Counted from the first letter of the stretch, positions 34,305-41,857 are shown. The stretch: 64,000 nucleotides of DNA from Mycolicibacterium sp. P9-64 (GCF_008329605.1 NZ_NPKO01000005.1:372001-436000), one strand, 5' to 3'. The notes: a model not told the origin generated them from the letters alone. Numbers and translations: made by a program.

Positions 34305-35051
34305 ATGAAGCTGAACGGTGCGACCGCACTTGTCACCGGCACCAATCGTGGACTTGGCCACCACTTCGCCGTCCAGCTATTGCAACGCGGGGCGAAGGTC
34401 TACGCCACCGCGCGGCGCCCCGAACTCGTCGACATTCCCGGTGCCGAGGTGGTCCGACTCGACATCACTGATCAGTCGTCGGTCGATGCGGCCGCAGTGC
34501 TCGCCGGTGACGTCGACGTGTTGATCAACAATGCCGCGTTCACTGCCGGCGGGAACCTCGTGACCGGTGACCTGGACGCGATCCGGATGGTGATGGATTC
34601 GAACTACTACGGCGCGCTCGCGATGATCCGTGCGTTCGCCCCCGTCCTCGCTCGCAACGGCGGCGGGGCCATCCTCAATGTTCTGTCGGCCGCGGCGTGG
34701 ACCACTGTCGACGGCAACACCGCCTACTCTGCCGCGAAATCCGCTGAGTGGGGGCTCACCAACGGTGTGAGGGTCGAACTCGCCGGCCAGGGAACCCTGG
34801 TCGCCGCCTTCGTGCCAGGGCTGATCGGCACCCAAACGCTGATTGACTACGCCGAGAACGCCGGGATCGTGTTTCCCGAAGGCTCCGTGGGCGACCCGGC
34901 TGAGCTCGCAGGGTTCGCCCTCGATGGGCTCGAGGCGGGGGAAATCGAGATCCTGGATCGTCTCGGTGCCGAAGCGAAGGCCACCCTCAGCGGTCCCCCC
35001 CGAGCCTTCGATCTCGAACCCGCTGAGGCTCCGCGGTCCACCGCTTCGTAG
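34305..35051 (+). CDS. SDR family oxidoreductase
   Basis: 248 residues of a classical SDR. TGTNRGLGHHFAVQL is the cofactor site (GxxxGxG-like), INNAAFTAGG the NAG-equivalent, LNVLSAAAW holds the catalytic Ser, and YSAAKSAEWGL the YxxxK. GGAGG (34295-34299) precedes ATG 34305. It is controlled, by position, by the divergent TetR through the two TGACC operators. Substrate unknown. Confidence 0.92.
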   Translation: MKLNGATALVTGTNRGLGHHFAVQLLQRGAKVYATARRPELVDIPGAEVVRLDITDQSSVDAAAVLAGDVDVLINNAAFTAGGNLVTGDLDAIRMVMDSNYYGALAMIRAFAPVLARNGGGAILNVLSAAAWTTVDGNTAYSAAKSAEWGLTNGVRVELAGQGTLVAAFVPGLIGTQTLIDYAENAGIVFPEGSVGDPAELAGFALDGLEAGEIEILDRLGAEAKATLSGPPRAFDLEPAEAPRSTAS

Positions 35052-35084
35052 TCGTCGCAATGGCAAGTGGGCCTCGCTGTCTTG

Positions 35085-35480
35085 TCAGCCCGTCACCACG
35101 AATTCGGCGCCGGCTGCCAGCGCCACCTCGGGGCCGAAGAGTCTGGCCGGGGTAAACGTGCCGGGTCGCCCTTCGCCCCTGGCCAGTCGCTGGGCCACCT
35201 CGGTGACGGCCGCGGCCGTGTACGCCATACCCTCGCCGGTGCGCAGCCAGCCCGCACGCACGCGACCCGACGGCCATTCGACCCGCGCGCGGGCCCAGGA
35301 CGATCGGCGCGGACGCTCCTTGGCCGTGGTCACCGTGATGCGGGCAAGCAGCCGAGTGACGAGGCCGGTCAAGCCCGGCAAGCGCAGCACGGCACCGATC
35401 GCCGGTAGCGCCGCTCGAATGGCCGGGTTGGCCGGGGCAAGGGTCGAGGCGCCGATTACCGTCGACTGGCGTCGTCGTCG
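35085..35480 (-). pseudogene. C-terminal remnant of a saccharopine-dehydrogenase-like NAD(P) oxidoreductase
   Basis: The minus-strand frame reads IGASTLAPANPAIRAALP, then LRLPGLTGLVTRLLARI, then WLRTGEGMAYTAAAVTEVAQRLA and GTFTPARLFGPEVALAAGAEF before a stop. That is the C-terminal third of saccharopine-dehydrogenase-like proteins of mycobacteria (recognised from memory). Upstream the frame turns into Arg-rich nonsense, and a neighbouring frame (ALNESDTRVLFVDDD) ends in a stop, so the N-terminal NAD(P) domain has been lost or frameshifted. No ribosome binding site precedes the internal GTG at 35390. Confidence 0.5.
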
Positions 35481-35590
35481 ACGAACAGCACACGAGTGTC
35501 GGACTCGTTCAGTGCGTGGGCGATCGGGATTCTGCCGCAGGTTAGCGGTGCGGTGATCGGGTCGGATACATGTCGGCTACTCCTCCGAGA

Positions 35591-36145
35591 TCAGGACCGT
35601 TGCACAAATCCATCGAGTCGGCCGCGAGCAAGAGCGCGGGTGGGGGCTTTGAGAGTGCGCTTCAAGCTCTTCCTGGCGCTTTCCGGGATCGGGTCGGCAA
35701 GTGCGAAGAGTTGGAAGACATACCGGTGGGGGCCGTGCCCCTTGATGGGCGCCGGGCCGTCATACCCAGTTCCGAGTAGCACTTTGATGAGCTGCACGCC
35801 GCGGGCGGCACTGTGGCCATTGAGGGCCCCCGTGGGCAGTGATGTCAAGGTGGGATCGAGCAATGCGGCCACGTGGGGGAGAGGGAACGGGAGTGGGACG
35901 TCGGCGTCTTCGATGACCAGCAGCAACTGGCTGGTTCCCTCTGGTGGCGTATCCCAGGCCAGGCTGGGCGACTGGTTTGTGCCACCGATCCTTTTGGCCA
36001 CGTGGGCTTTCGGGATAGCCGACTCGTGTTGGAAGTCCGAGCTTGTCAGGGCAAGGTCCTCGACTGTGCTCAGCGCGGGAAGATTCCACGCGAGCTTGCT
36101 CTGGCCAGCTCGCACGTTCTTGAATAGTGCACCGATGCTGGGCAT
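35591..36145 (-). CDS. YbhB/YbcL family PEBP (Raf kinase inhibitor-like) protein
   Basis: 184 residues. LALTSSDFQHESAIPKAHVAKRIGGTNQSPSLAWDTPPEGTSQLLLVIEDADVP is the conserved start of the bacterial PEBP fold with the ligand-pocket Asp, and GPAPIKGHGPHRYVFQLFALAD carries the GxHRY pocket motif. The role is unknown in most bacteria. It follows ribBA by 72 bases on the same strand and could be read from the same transcript. Confidence 0.92.
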   Translation of the reverse strand: MPSIGALFKNVRAGQSKLAWNLPALSTVEDLALTSSDFQHESAIPKAHVAKRIGGTNQSPSLAWDTPPEGTSQLLLVIEDADVPLPFPLPHVAALLDPTLTSLPTGALNGHSAARGVQLIKVLLGTGYDGPAPIKGHGPHRYVFQLFALADPIPESARKSLKRTLKAPTRALARGRLDGFVQRS

Positions 36146-36217
36146 GTGGTCTCCTCGCGGGGGCGACGTTGGTCAGTTCTCTGGGGGAGTCCGACGGGTG
36201 TTGCGGGCAGGTGCGGG

Positions 36218-37447
36218 TTAGCGCGCGACGGGGATGTCGTGGTGCAAGCGCTCTCGCTTGGCGCGTAGGTATCGCACGTTGTGCGGATTCTGGGCGGTGG
36301 GAAGCGCCACGCGGCGGGTGATCGTCAGTCCGTATCCGTCGATACCGCCATACTTGGCAGGGTTGTTGGTGATGAGGCGCAGCCGCTGGATGCCCAGGTC
36401 GGTGAGGATCTGCGCGCCGACGCCATAGCTGCGTGCGTCGACGGGCAGGCCTTGAGCAACGTTGGCGTCGACGGTGTCGAGCCCCTCTTCTTGAAGCGCA
36501 TAGGCTCTGATCTTGTGTCCGAGGCCGATGCCTCTTCCTTCGTGTCCACGGAGGTAGACCACCGCGCCGACCCCTTCGCCTGCGATCGCCTGCATTGCTT
36601 GCTCGAGCTGGGCTCCGCAGTCACAGCGCAGTGAGCCGACGATGTCGCCGGTGAGACATTCCGAGTGCACCCTGACCAGGACGCCTTCTGTGGATTGGCC
36701 AGCGGCCACGACATCGCCCATCGCCATGGCGAGGTGCTCGGTGCCGTCGAGGGCGTTGCGATACGCCATGGCCCGGAACTCGCCGAATTCCGTTGGCATC
36801 TGCGCCGTTCCGATCAGTTCAACGAATCGCTCGGTGCCGCGGCGGTGCCGGATCAGGTCGGCGATCGTCAGCATGGGAACGTCGTGGGTGGCGGCGAAGC
36901 GACGTAACGAATCGCCTCGGCGCATCGACCCGTCGTCGTCGACCACTTCTCCGATGACCGCGACGCCGGAGAGGCCAGCCAGCGTTGATAGATCGACCCC
37001 GGCTTCAGTGTGGCCGGCACGTTCGAGTACGCCGCCGCTGCGTGCACGGAGCGGGAAGACGTGCCCGGGTCGGCGAAGATCGCTAGGCGTGGTCGACGGA
37101 TCGGCCAGCGATCGAATGGTCTGTGTTCGGTCTTGGGCGGATACGCCGGTCCCGACGGATGCGTGATCGACGGTGACCGTAAACGCCGTGCCATGAGAAT
37201 CATTGTTGTCGTTGACCATTGGAGGTAGCCGTAACGCGTCCGCGCGCGCGGCGCTCATCGGTGCGCACACGATGCCGGTCGTGTGGTGCACGAGGAAGGC
37301 CATCTGGGTAGGGTCGATGAACTCTGCTGCACAAACGAGATCGCCTTCGTTCTCCCTGTCGGCGTCGTCGAGCACGAGGACGAATCGGCCTTGGGCCAAG
37401 GCAGTTACGGCTTGTTGTACCGATTGGGAGGCTGTGTGCCAGCTCAT
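36218..37447 (-). CDS. ribBA: Bifunctional 3,4-dihydroxy-2-butanone-4-phosphate synthase/GTP cyclohydrolase II
   Basis: 409 residues. The N-terminal RibB half has DDADRENEGDLVCAAEF, HTTGIVCAPMS and HTEAGVDLSTLAG; the C-terminal RibA half has RVHSECLTGDIVGSLRCDCGAQL with the zinc-binding cysteines, and RGHEGRGIGL. It supplies both precursors for riboflavin (ribulose 5-phosphate to DHBP; GTP to the pyrimidine). ATG 37447 is preceded by AAGGAA. It lies outside any rib operon and downstream of iclR paralogue 2, so it is probably an extra, pathway-dedicated copy. No FMN riboswitch is visible upstream. The 219-base gap to the IclR gene holds nothing else I recognise. Confidence 0.95.
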   Translation of the reverse strand: MSWHTASQSVQQAVTALAQGRFVLVLDDADRENEGDLVCAAEFIDPTQMAFLVHHTTGIVCAPMSAARADALRLPPMVNDNNDSHGTAFTVTVDHASVGTGVSAQDRTQTIRSLADPSTTPSDLRRPGHVFPLRARSGGVLERAGHTEAGVDLSTLAGLSGVAVIGEVVDDDGSMRRGDSLRRFAATHDVPMLTIADLIRHRRGTERFVELIGTAQMPTEFGEFRAMAYRNALDGTEHLAMAMGDVVAAGQSTEGVLVRVHSECLTGDIVGSLRCDCGAQLEQAMQAIAGEGVGAVVYLRGHEGRGIGLGHKIRAYALQEEGLDTVDANVAQGLPVDARSYGVGAQILTDLGIQRLRLITNNPAKYGGIDGYGLTITRRVALPTAQNPHNVRYLRAKRERLHHDIPVAR

Positions 37448-37666
37448 GGTTCCTTGCCTTTCTTGAAAGGTGTTCGAGGCCAGCGGTCGAAGGCTTCGAA
37501 GTGCCAAGGGACGTCGGGTACGGCCTACTTGTCTTGCCGTTGTCCACGGCCGAATCGGTATCTGTGTGATGGTCGATCGGGTGGACAATTCATGCGCGGA
37601 GCTGGTTGCCGCCGTCACTGATCGAGGTGGCGCGGCCATCAGCCGTCCGGGTCAGAGCATCTGCGC

Positions 37667-38464
37667 CTATTGGAGTTGGTGGCTCGCGGCGACGTGTGTG
37701 TCGTTTAGGTGCGCGACGTAGCCCAACCGCTCGGAGATCGACAGACCGGCGGTGGCGACCAGCGGGCCGAACTCGGCTGCAGCCGCAGCGGTAAGTCTGA
37801 AGGTCGGGCCGCCGACTGCGATCGTGGCGGTGATATTTCCGGCCGAGTCGAAGATGGGCGCGGCAATGGAGCTCAGTCCCGGCTCGCGCTCCTCGGAGGC
37901 GTAGGACCAATTGTTCTGGCGGATGACCTCGAGTGCGCGGCGCAGCTCGGCAGCATCGGTCGTGGTGGCGTCGGTGTAGCGCGTCAGGCCTGCTTGCAGC
38001 GCCGCTGTCAGCGCCTCGGGATCGAAGGCCATGAAGGTTTTCCCGGCCGCGCCAGCATGCATGGGCATGACCTGCCCCACGTACGCGTTGAAGATGATCG
38101 AGCGCTCCGACATCGCAACCGCCACACCGACGCGCACCGCGCCTTGGCGGACGAAGATTCCGGTGGTCTCACCCGTCAGATCACGTATGTGGTCGATGAT
38201 GGGGCCTGCAGCGACTATGAGGTCAGACCCGGCTCGGGCGGGGGCGGACCAGACAAGTACACGCAGGCCAAGTCGATAGTCGTTCCCGTCTCGCTCTAGC
38301 AAGCGTTGTGTCACGAGGTTCTTGACGATGCGTGCCACTGTCGTGGCAGGCAGGCCTGTGAGCTCCCGAATCTCACCGACCTGCAGCCGCGACTGCTGCT
38401 TGGAGAAGCAGTCGAGCACCAGGCAGACTCGTTCTATCACTCGCACTGAGCCTTCGTCGGTCAT
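37667..38464 (-). CDS. IclR family regulator, paralogue 2
   Basis: 265 residues, nearly collinear with the IclR at 27.2 kb. Shared stretches include GLPATTVARIVK, RDLTGETTGI, MSERSIIFN, HAGAAGKTFMAFD and LTRYTDATTTDAA. The recognition helix TTVARIVKNLV is almost unchanged, which fits the matching operators of both. ATG 38464 has GGAGG upstream. Effector pockets differ mildly, so the two may sense the same or related ligands. It is probably co-transcribed with ribBA 219 bases downstream. Confidence 0.93.
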   Translation of the reverse strand: MTDEGSVRVIERVCLVLDCFSKQQSRLQVGEIRELTGLPATTVARIVKNLVTQRLLERDGNDYRLGLRVLVWSAPARAGSDLIVAAGPIIDHIRDLTGETTGIFVRQGAVRVGVAVAMSERSIIFNAYVGQVMPMHAGAAGKTFMAFDPEALTAALQAGLTRYTDATTTDAAELRRALEVIRQNNWSYASEEREPGLSSIAAPIFDSAGNITATIAVGGPTFRLTAAAAAEFGPLVATAGLSISERLGYVAHLNDTHVAASHQLQ

Positions 38465-38482
38465 ATCGCCTCCGTCACCAAA

Positions 38483-38547
38483 CCGCTCAATGGATTTTAG
38501 TACCATCTAGTGGGGTGACGGTAGTCACCTTCGGCGTGCAATGTCAA
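38483..38547 (-). promoter_or_regulatory. Promoter and operator C for iclR paralogue 2 (and ribBA)
   Basis: Minus strand: -35 TTGACA (38547-38542), 18-base spacer, -10 TACCGT (38523-38518), 4 bases, then operator halves CCACTAGATGG (38513-38503) and CCATTGAGCGG (38493-38483) with 9 bases between. Same GTGAC-TACC-GTCAC overlap with the -10 box as in promoter B. Confidence 0.72.
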
Positions 38548-38584
38548 GGCCGAGCAGCGACGATCAGCCGCATCGGAGCCGGTA

Positions 38585-38647
38585 TTGACGCGACATTCGA
38601 CTCGCATCTATCGTCGCCACGGTACGGATATAAGACCCGTCTAGTGG
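38585..38647 (+). promoter_or_regulatory. Promoter and operator D for the flavin reductase gene
   Basis: -35 TTGACG (38585-38590), 18-base spacer, -10 TATCGT (38609-38614), 2 bases, then operator halves CCACGGTACGG (38617-38627) and CCGTCTAGTGG (38637-38647) with 9 bases between. The 2-base gap to the operator equals that in promoter A. Confidence 0.7.
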
Positions 38648-38756
38648 ACCTGCCCGGAGATGCGCGCTCCTTCCCCGCTGCAACCAGTGCCGCTGCTGCG
38701 ACCGCGCGTTGAAGCTGGTCAGGCTCTCCGGCGGCCTGTCCAGGAAGGCTTCGGCC

Positions 38757-39281
38757 ATGAACCTGCACGTCGTACCAACCGACCCCGCTGCCCTGCGCAC
38801 GGCCTTCGCAAGTGTCCCCCAGAGCATCGTGGCGCTGTGCGGGCTCGATCCAACGGGAACGCCACACGGGGTCACCGCCAGTTCCTTCACTCCCATCTCG
38901 CTGGAGCCGCCATTGGTGTCGGTGGCAATGGGCAAGGGATCGGCCACCTGGCCCGTACTGCGACAGATGCCGCGACTCGGCATCAGTTTGCTGTCGCACT
39001 CCCAGGCGGCGATCTGCAGGAAGCTCGCAGTCAAGGGGGGCGACCGATTCGAGGGGCTGCGGTGGAGGTTTGAGGCCGGCACGGGTGCGGTCTTCATCGA
39101 TGCCGCCGTGGCCGAGCTGGACTGCGAACTCTTCGACGAGCTACCGGCGGGTGACCACAGCATTGTTCTCCTGCGGATCAAATCGCTCTGCGTCGACGAT
39201 CAGCGGGAACCACTTATCTTCCACGGCAGCGACTTCCGACGCCTGGCAGCCACGCAAACATCCGCGGCCACCCCGCTCTAG
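38757..39281 (+). CDS. Flavin reductase (FMN-binding split-barrel) for a two-component monooxygenase
   Basis: 174 residues of the flavin reductase family: ALRTAFASVPQSIVALCGLDPTGTPHGVTASSFTPISLEPPLVSVAM is the flavin-binding half of the split barrel, followed by FEGLRWRFEAGTGAVFIDAAVAELDC and DHSIVLLRI. It supplies FMNH2 or FADH2 by oxidising NAD(P)H. ATG 38757 has AGGAAGG upstream; the frame is open to 38709, but that part lacks a ribosome binding site. Operator D ties it to the same regulators as the RutA-like monooxygenase, its probable partner. Confidence 0.92.
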   Translation: MNLHVVPTDPAALRTAFASVPQSIVALCGLDPTGTPHGVTASSFTPISLEPPLVSVAMGKGSATWPVLRQMPRLGISLLSHSQAAICRKLAVKGGDRFEGLRWRFEAGTGAVFIDAAVAELDCELFDELPAGDHSIVLLRIKSLCVDDQREPLIFHGSDFRRLAATQTSAATPL

Positions 39282-39599
39282 GGTCTGCATCGGATTCGCA
39301 AGCCGATCAAACCCACCGCGGGAATGAACACACGACCGAAACGACAGTGGAGCTTGGCCGTGGCAGTGGGCCCGGTGGTGAGATCGTCCGTCAACTCGGT
39401 CGAAAAGGGCCGCCAAGTGCGTGGGCTGAGGTGTACCGGTAGCGGCATTCCCGTCGGCGTGGCCAACCCTCGCGCCGACATTCTGGATCGCTCGTCACCC
39501 TCGACCTGAGCAGGGACTACCAGCTCACCAGGGCTCCCAAAGGACCCACACGAAAGCCTGAAACCTCCCGGAGGTTCAGGGCTATTCCGATGACCTGCG
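39282..39599. other. Intergenic stretch without a supported gene; possible hairpin terminator at 39557-39580
   Basis: About 320 bases follow the flavin reductase. A minus-strand frame covers it, but its protein (rich in Arg/Pro/Thr) matches nothing I know and it runs into the IS end. CCTGAAACCTCC (39557-39568) can pair with GGAGGTTCAGG (39570-39580), a stem with one bulge that may act as a terminator. Nothing else is recognised. Confidence 0.4.
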
Positions 39600-39602
39600 A
39601 CA

Positions 39603-39618
39603 TCACGAGTGGTGCCCC
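39603..39618. repeat. Left copy of IS target-site duplication
   Basis: TCACGAGTGGTGCCCC, identical to the copy at about 40702-40717 that covers the CCA end of the tRNA-Arg gene. The match extends 3 more bases to the left, perhaps by chance. It shows where the IS element duplicated the tRNA 3' end. Confidence 0.6.
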
Positions 39619-40701
39619 TGTTCAGCGTCGGTTGATGCTTGACGGATCGGGTTCGGTTGATCCTTGACACTCTGGTGGTGTTTTAGACCTGTCCGCTGGT
39701 GCGGAAGGCCCGTTTGTTTCTTACCTCGCCGGTGCTGTTGCGTGCGGCGGTCTTGACCAGATCGTCGCCGATGTAGAACCGCAACAAGTCACCGTCGACG
39801 TGCACATCGCAGCGTGACCCGGCGTAATGCTGGCCCAGGCTGACCTGCTGCCAAGACACGCACACCACGCCATTGGTGGTGACCCGTCGGCTGACCCAGT
39901 CCGAGCCGCAGCGCTCGTCATGACCCAACAGCGCCAGTGCTGCGATCGGTGTCGTTGCCGGACTGCCCGCGAACCGCTGCGCAGGGGTGGCCATCTGCAA
40001 CGCCTGATGCGGCCGGTCCGTGTTGTAGAACTCCACCCACTCGTCCAACGCCTGCTGAGCCACCTTCAGATTGGTGAACACTGCTCGGCTGCCGAGGAAT
40101 TCAGCCCGCAGACTGCGATGGAACCGCTCGATCTTGCCCGTCGTGGTCGGCGAACGCGGCTGGGTCAACAGATGCTCGATGCCGTGTTCACGGCAGATCG
40201 CATCGAAGAGCACCTCCACCGGGGGATGATTGAACCGGCCGGTGAACACCTTGGGAGTTATCGGTCAGGATCTGTTCTGGGGCACCGTAAGTGCCCAACG
40301 CCGCCCGCAGCCCATCGCAGACCGCGCGGGTGCGCTCACGGGTCATCAATCGCGCAGACACGCACATCCGGGAATGATCGTCGACCCCGGTCAGCGCCTT
40401 CGCCGAGGTGCCGTCCGCCAACGGGAACCCACCCACGACGTCCATCTGCCACAGCTCCATCGGCGCCGCGCGTTCCCAGCGTTTCCACTTCCGGGAACGC
40501 CGATCCCGCAGATGGGGGTCGATCATCTGCGCCCGCACCAGCGCTCGATACGCCGCCGACTCCGATACCTCTGCTCGGCCACGCTCAACTCCCTCATTAA
40601 GGGAGTGTCAAGGATCAACCGAAACAACTGTCAGGCATCAGCCGAAACACTGTCGCCCATCAACCGGAGACGAAATGTCAGCCATCACCCGACGCAATAC
40701 A
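39619..40701 (-). mobile_element. IS481-like insertion sequence remnant with repeated terminal motifs
   Basis: The ends are imperfect inverted repeats of about 25 bases (19 identical), starting TGTTCAGCGTCGGTTGATGC on the left and TGTATTGCGTCGGGTGATGG on the right (reverse strand). Inside them, the motif TCGGnTGATnnnTGAC recurs once more on the left and three more times on the right. The innermost pair (39653-39672 and its complement near 40602-40621) is identical over 20 bases. The element is 1.08 kb, flanked by a 16-base target duplication, and carries a damaged transposase. Right-end coordinates may be off by one. Confidence 0.75.
39683..40602 (-). pseudogene. IS481/DDE transposase, N-truncated and frameshifted
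   Basis: Minus strand. The first part has WQMDVVGGFPLADGTSAKALTGVDDHSRMCV with the first catalytic Asp, then QILTDN with the second. There the frame breaks at about 40255: one extra base after the LTDN codons shifts VFTGRFNHPPVEVLFDAI into another frame. That second frame (39683-40249) has the catalytic Glu in TTGKIERFHRSLRAE and FYNTDRPHQAL. The usual N-terminal helix-turn-helix domain of about 100 residues is absent: the frame starts as VERGRAEVSESAAYRALVR directly after the terminal repeat. The transposase cannot be functional as it stands. Confidence 0.85.
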
Positions 40702-40708
40702 TCACGAG

Positions 40709-40784
40709 TGGTGCCCCCGGCATGATTCGAACATGCGACACCGGCTTTAGGAGAGCCGTGCTCTATCCCCTGAGCTACGGGGGC
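40709..40784 (-). tRNA. tRNA-Arg (anticodon CCU)
   Basis: The minus strand folds as a cloverleaf of 76 bases including CCA: acceptor GCCCCCG/CGGGGGC, D arm GCTC/GAGC, anticodon stem CGGCT/AGCCG with loop CTCCTAA, and T arm GCATG-TTCGAAT-CATGC. The anticodon CCT reads AGG (Arg). CCA is encoded. The IS target duplication begins at its last bases and leaves the gene intact. Confidence 0.95.
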
Positions 40785-40859
40785 GGGGACGGCTCGCAGC
40801 TTACCGAACCCACCCCGAACTCCACGTTTCCGGTCGCCACCCAGCGGCTACTCATACCC

Positions 40860-41036
40860 ATGAGCACTGCGAAGAAGGCCCGCAACACCGTCGACCGCCT
40901 CACTGGCCAGGCCAAGGAGAAGATCGGTGACGCGACGGGCAACGCCCGGCTTCGCAACGAAGGCAAGGCCGACCAGATGAAGGCTCGCGTGCGGCAGACC
41001 GGCGAGCGCCTCAAGGACGCGGTCCGCGGTCGCTAG
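40860..41036 (+). CDS. CsbD family small stress protein
   Basis: 58 residues: MSTAKKARNTVDRLTGQAKEKIGDATGNARLRNEGKADQ..., a good match to CsbD (KxxxGxxKExxGxxTxNxxLxxEGKxxQ). CsbD-type proteins are small, charged, sigma-factor-controlled general stress proteins without known activity. The stop overlaps the stop of the convergent LLM gene (CTAG). Confidence 0.9.
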   Translation: MSTAKKARNTVDRLTGQAKEKIGDATGNARLRNEGKADQMKARVRQTGERLKDAVRGR

Positions 41037-41857
41037 CGCAGCTGCGCGATCACCTTCGCGAACGCCTCGGCTTGATGCTGCTGCACGATGAAGTACGTGA
41101 TCCCGTACGCATCGCGGTAGTGCCGCAGGGTGTCGGCGATGTCGGTGGTCGACCCCGTGAGCACCGTCGGGGTCTTGAGCACGTCCTCGTCGGACAGCTC
41201 GGGCAAGAACCTGCGCGCGATCGTCAGGTCGGGCACCCCCGAATCGTCGGTGGGCATGCCGATGATCGAGATGTTGAGTTCCAGATCGTCGAAGCGCTCG
41301 GGTGCGGCGTCGCGCACGAACTTGATCCGATCGGCGAGTGGGTCGGCGTCCTCGGTGATCGGGCCCCCGCCGGTGAGCCCGATGATGTCGGCGCGTTGGG
41401 CGGCGGTGGTCAGCAGTTTGTTTCCGTTGCCTGCGATGAGGGTGGGCACGTCGGGGGCGTGCTCTGCCAGGTGTTCGATGACGTGGCGCAGGTAGGCGAC
41501 CCGCTCTCCGCCGCTGGGGAAGGGCAGTTCGGCCTGGTCGAACTCCTCCTTGTTGTAGCCGGCGCCGAGCCCGAGCTCGAGACGTCCGTCGCTCAGGTCG
41601 CGCAGCGTGGTGACCTCGCGGGCCAGCAGCGCGGGCTTGTAGAAGCACGCGTTGAGCACGAACGTGCCCAGTCGGACCTTGTCGGTGGCCATCGCGATCG
41701 CCGTCAACATCGGGAAGGGCGCCGTCGTGTACAGGTGGTCGGGCAGGTGCACGACGTCGAAACCCATGTCCTCCGCTCGGCGTCCCCAGTCCTGCACGGA
41801 CTGCCGGTGACGTGCGGCTTGCAGACCCAATCCGAAGCGAAATTCCTTGACCATCAT
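41033..41857 (-). CDS. LLM-class F420-dependent oxidoreductase (TIGR03621-like)
   Basis: 274 residues. RFGLGLQAARHRQSVQDWGRRAEDMGFDVVHLPDHL, VRLGTFVLNACFYKPALLAREVTTLRDLSDGRLELGLGAGYNKEEF and the C-terminal YFIVQQHQAEAFAKVIAQL form an F420-binding luciferase-like barrel typical of mycobacteria. These enzymes use reduced coenzyme F420 in hydride transfer. The substrate is unknown. It is not linked by operator or strand to the FMN-dependent system at 27-39 kb. Confidence 0.9.
   Translation of the reverse strand: MMVKEFRFGLGLQAARHRQSVQDWGRRAEDMGFDVVHLPDHLYTTAPFPMLTAIAMATDKVRLGTFVLNACFYKPALLAREVTTLRDLSDGRLELGLGAGYNKEEFDQAELPFPSGGERVAYLRHVIEHLAEHAPDVPTLIAGNGNKLLTTAAQRADIIGLTGGGPITEDADPLADRIKFVRDAAPERFDDLELNISIIGMPTDDSGVPDLTIARRFLPELSDEDVLKTPTVLTGSTTDIADTLRHYRDAYGITYFIVQQHQAEAFAKVIAQLR

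Noticed and set aside
37448..37666. FMN riboswitch ahead of ribBA
   Set aside because: The conserved FMN aptamer segments were looked for on the minus strand and not found.
39278..39670. 130-codon minus-strand frame after the flavin reductase gene
   Set aside because: It runs into the IS end, has no ribosome binding site and its composition is that of a shadow frame.
39600..40717. tRNA-end direct repeats as attL/attR of an integrative island
   Set aside because: Only 1.1 kb lies between them and it is fully explained by an IS element with inverted ends; no integrase is found. A target duplication explains the repeat better.
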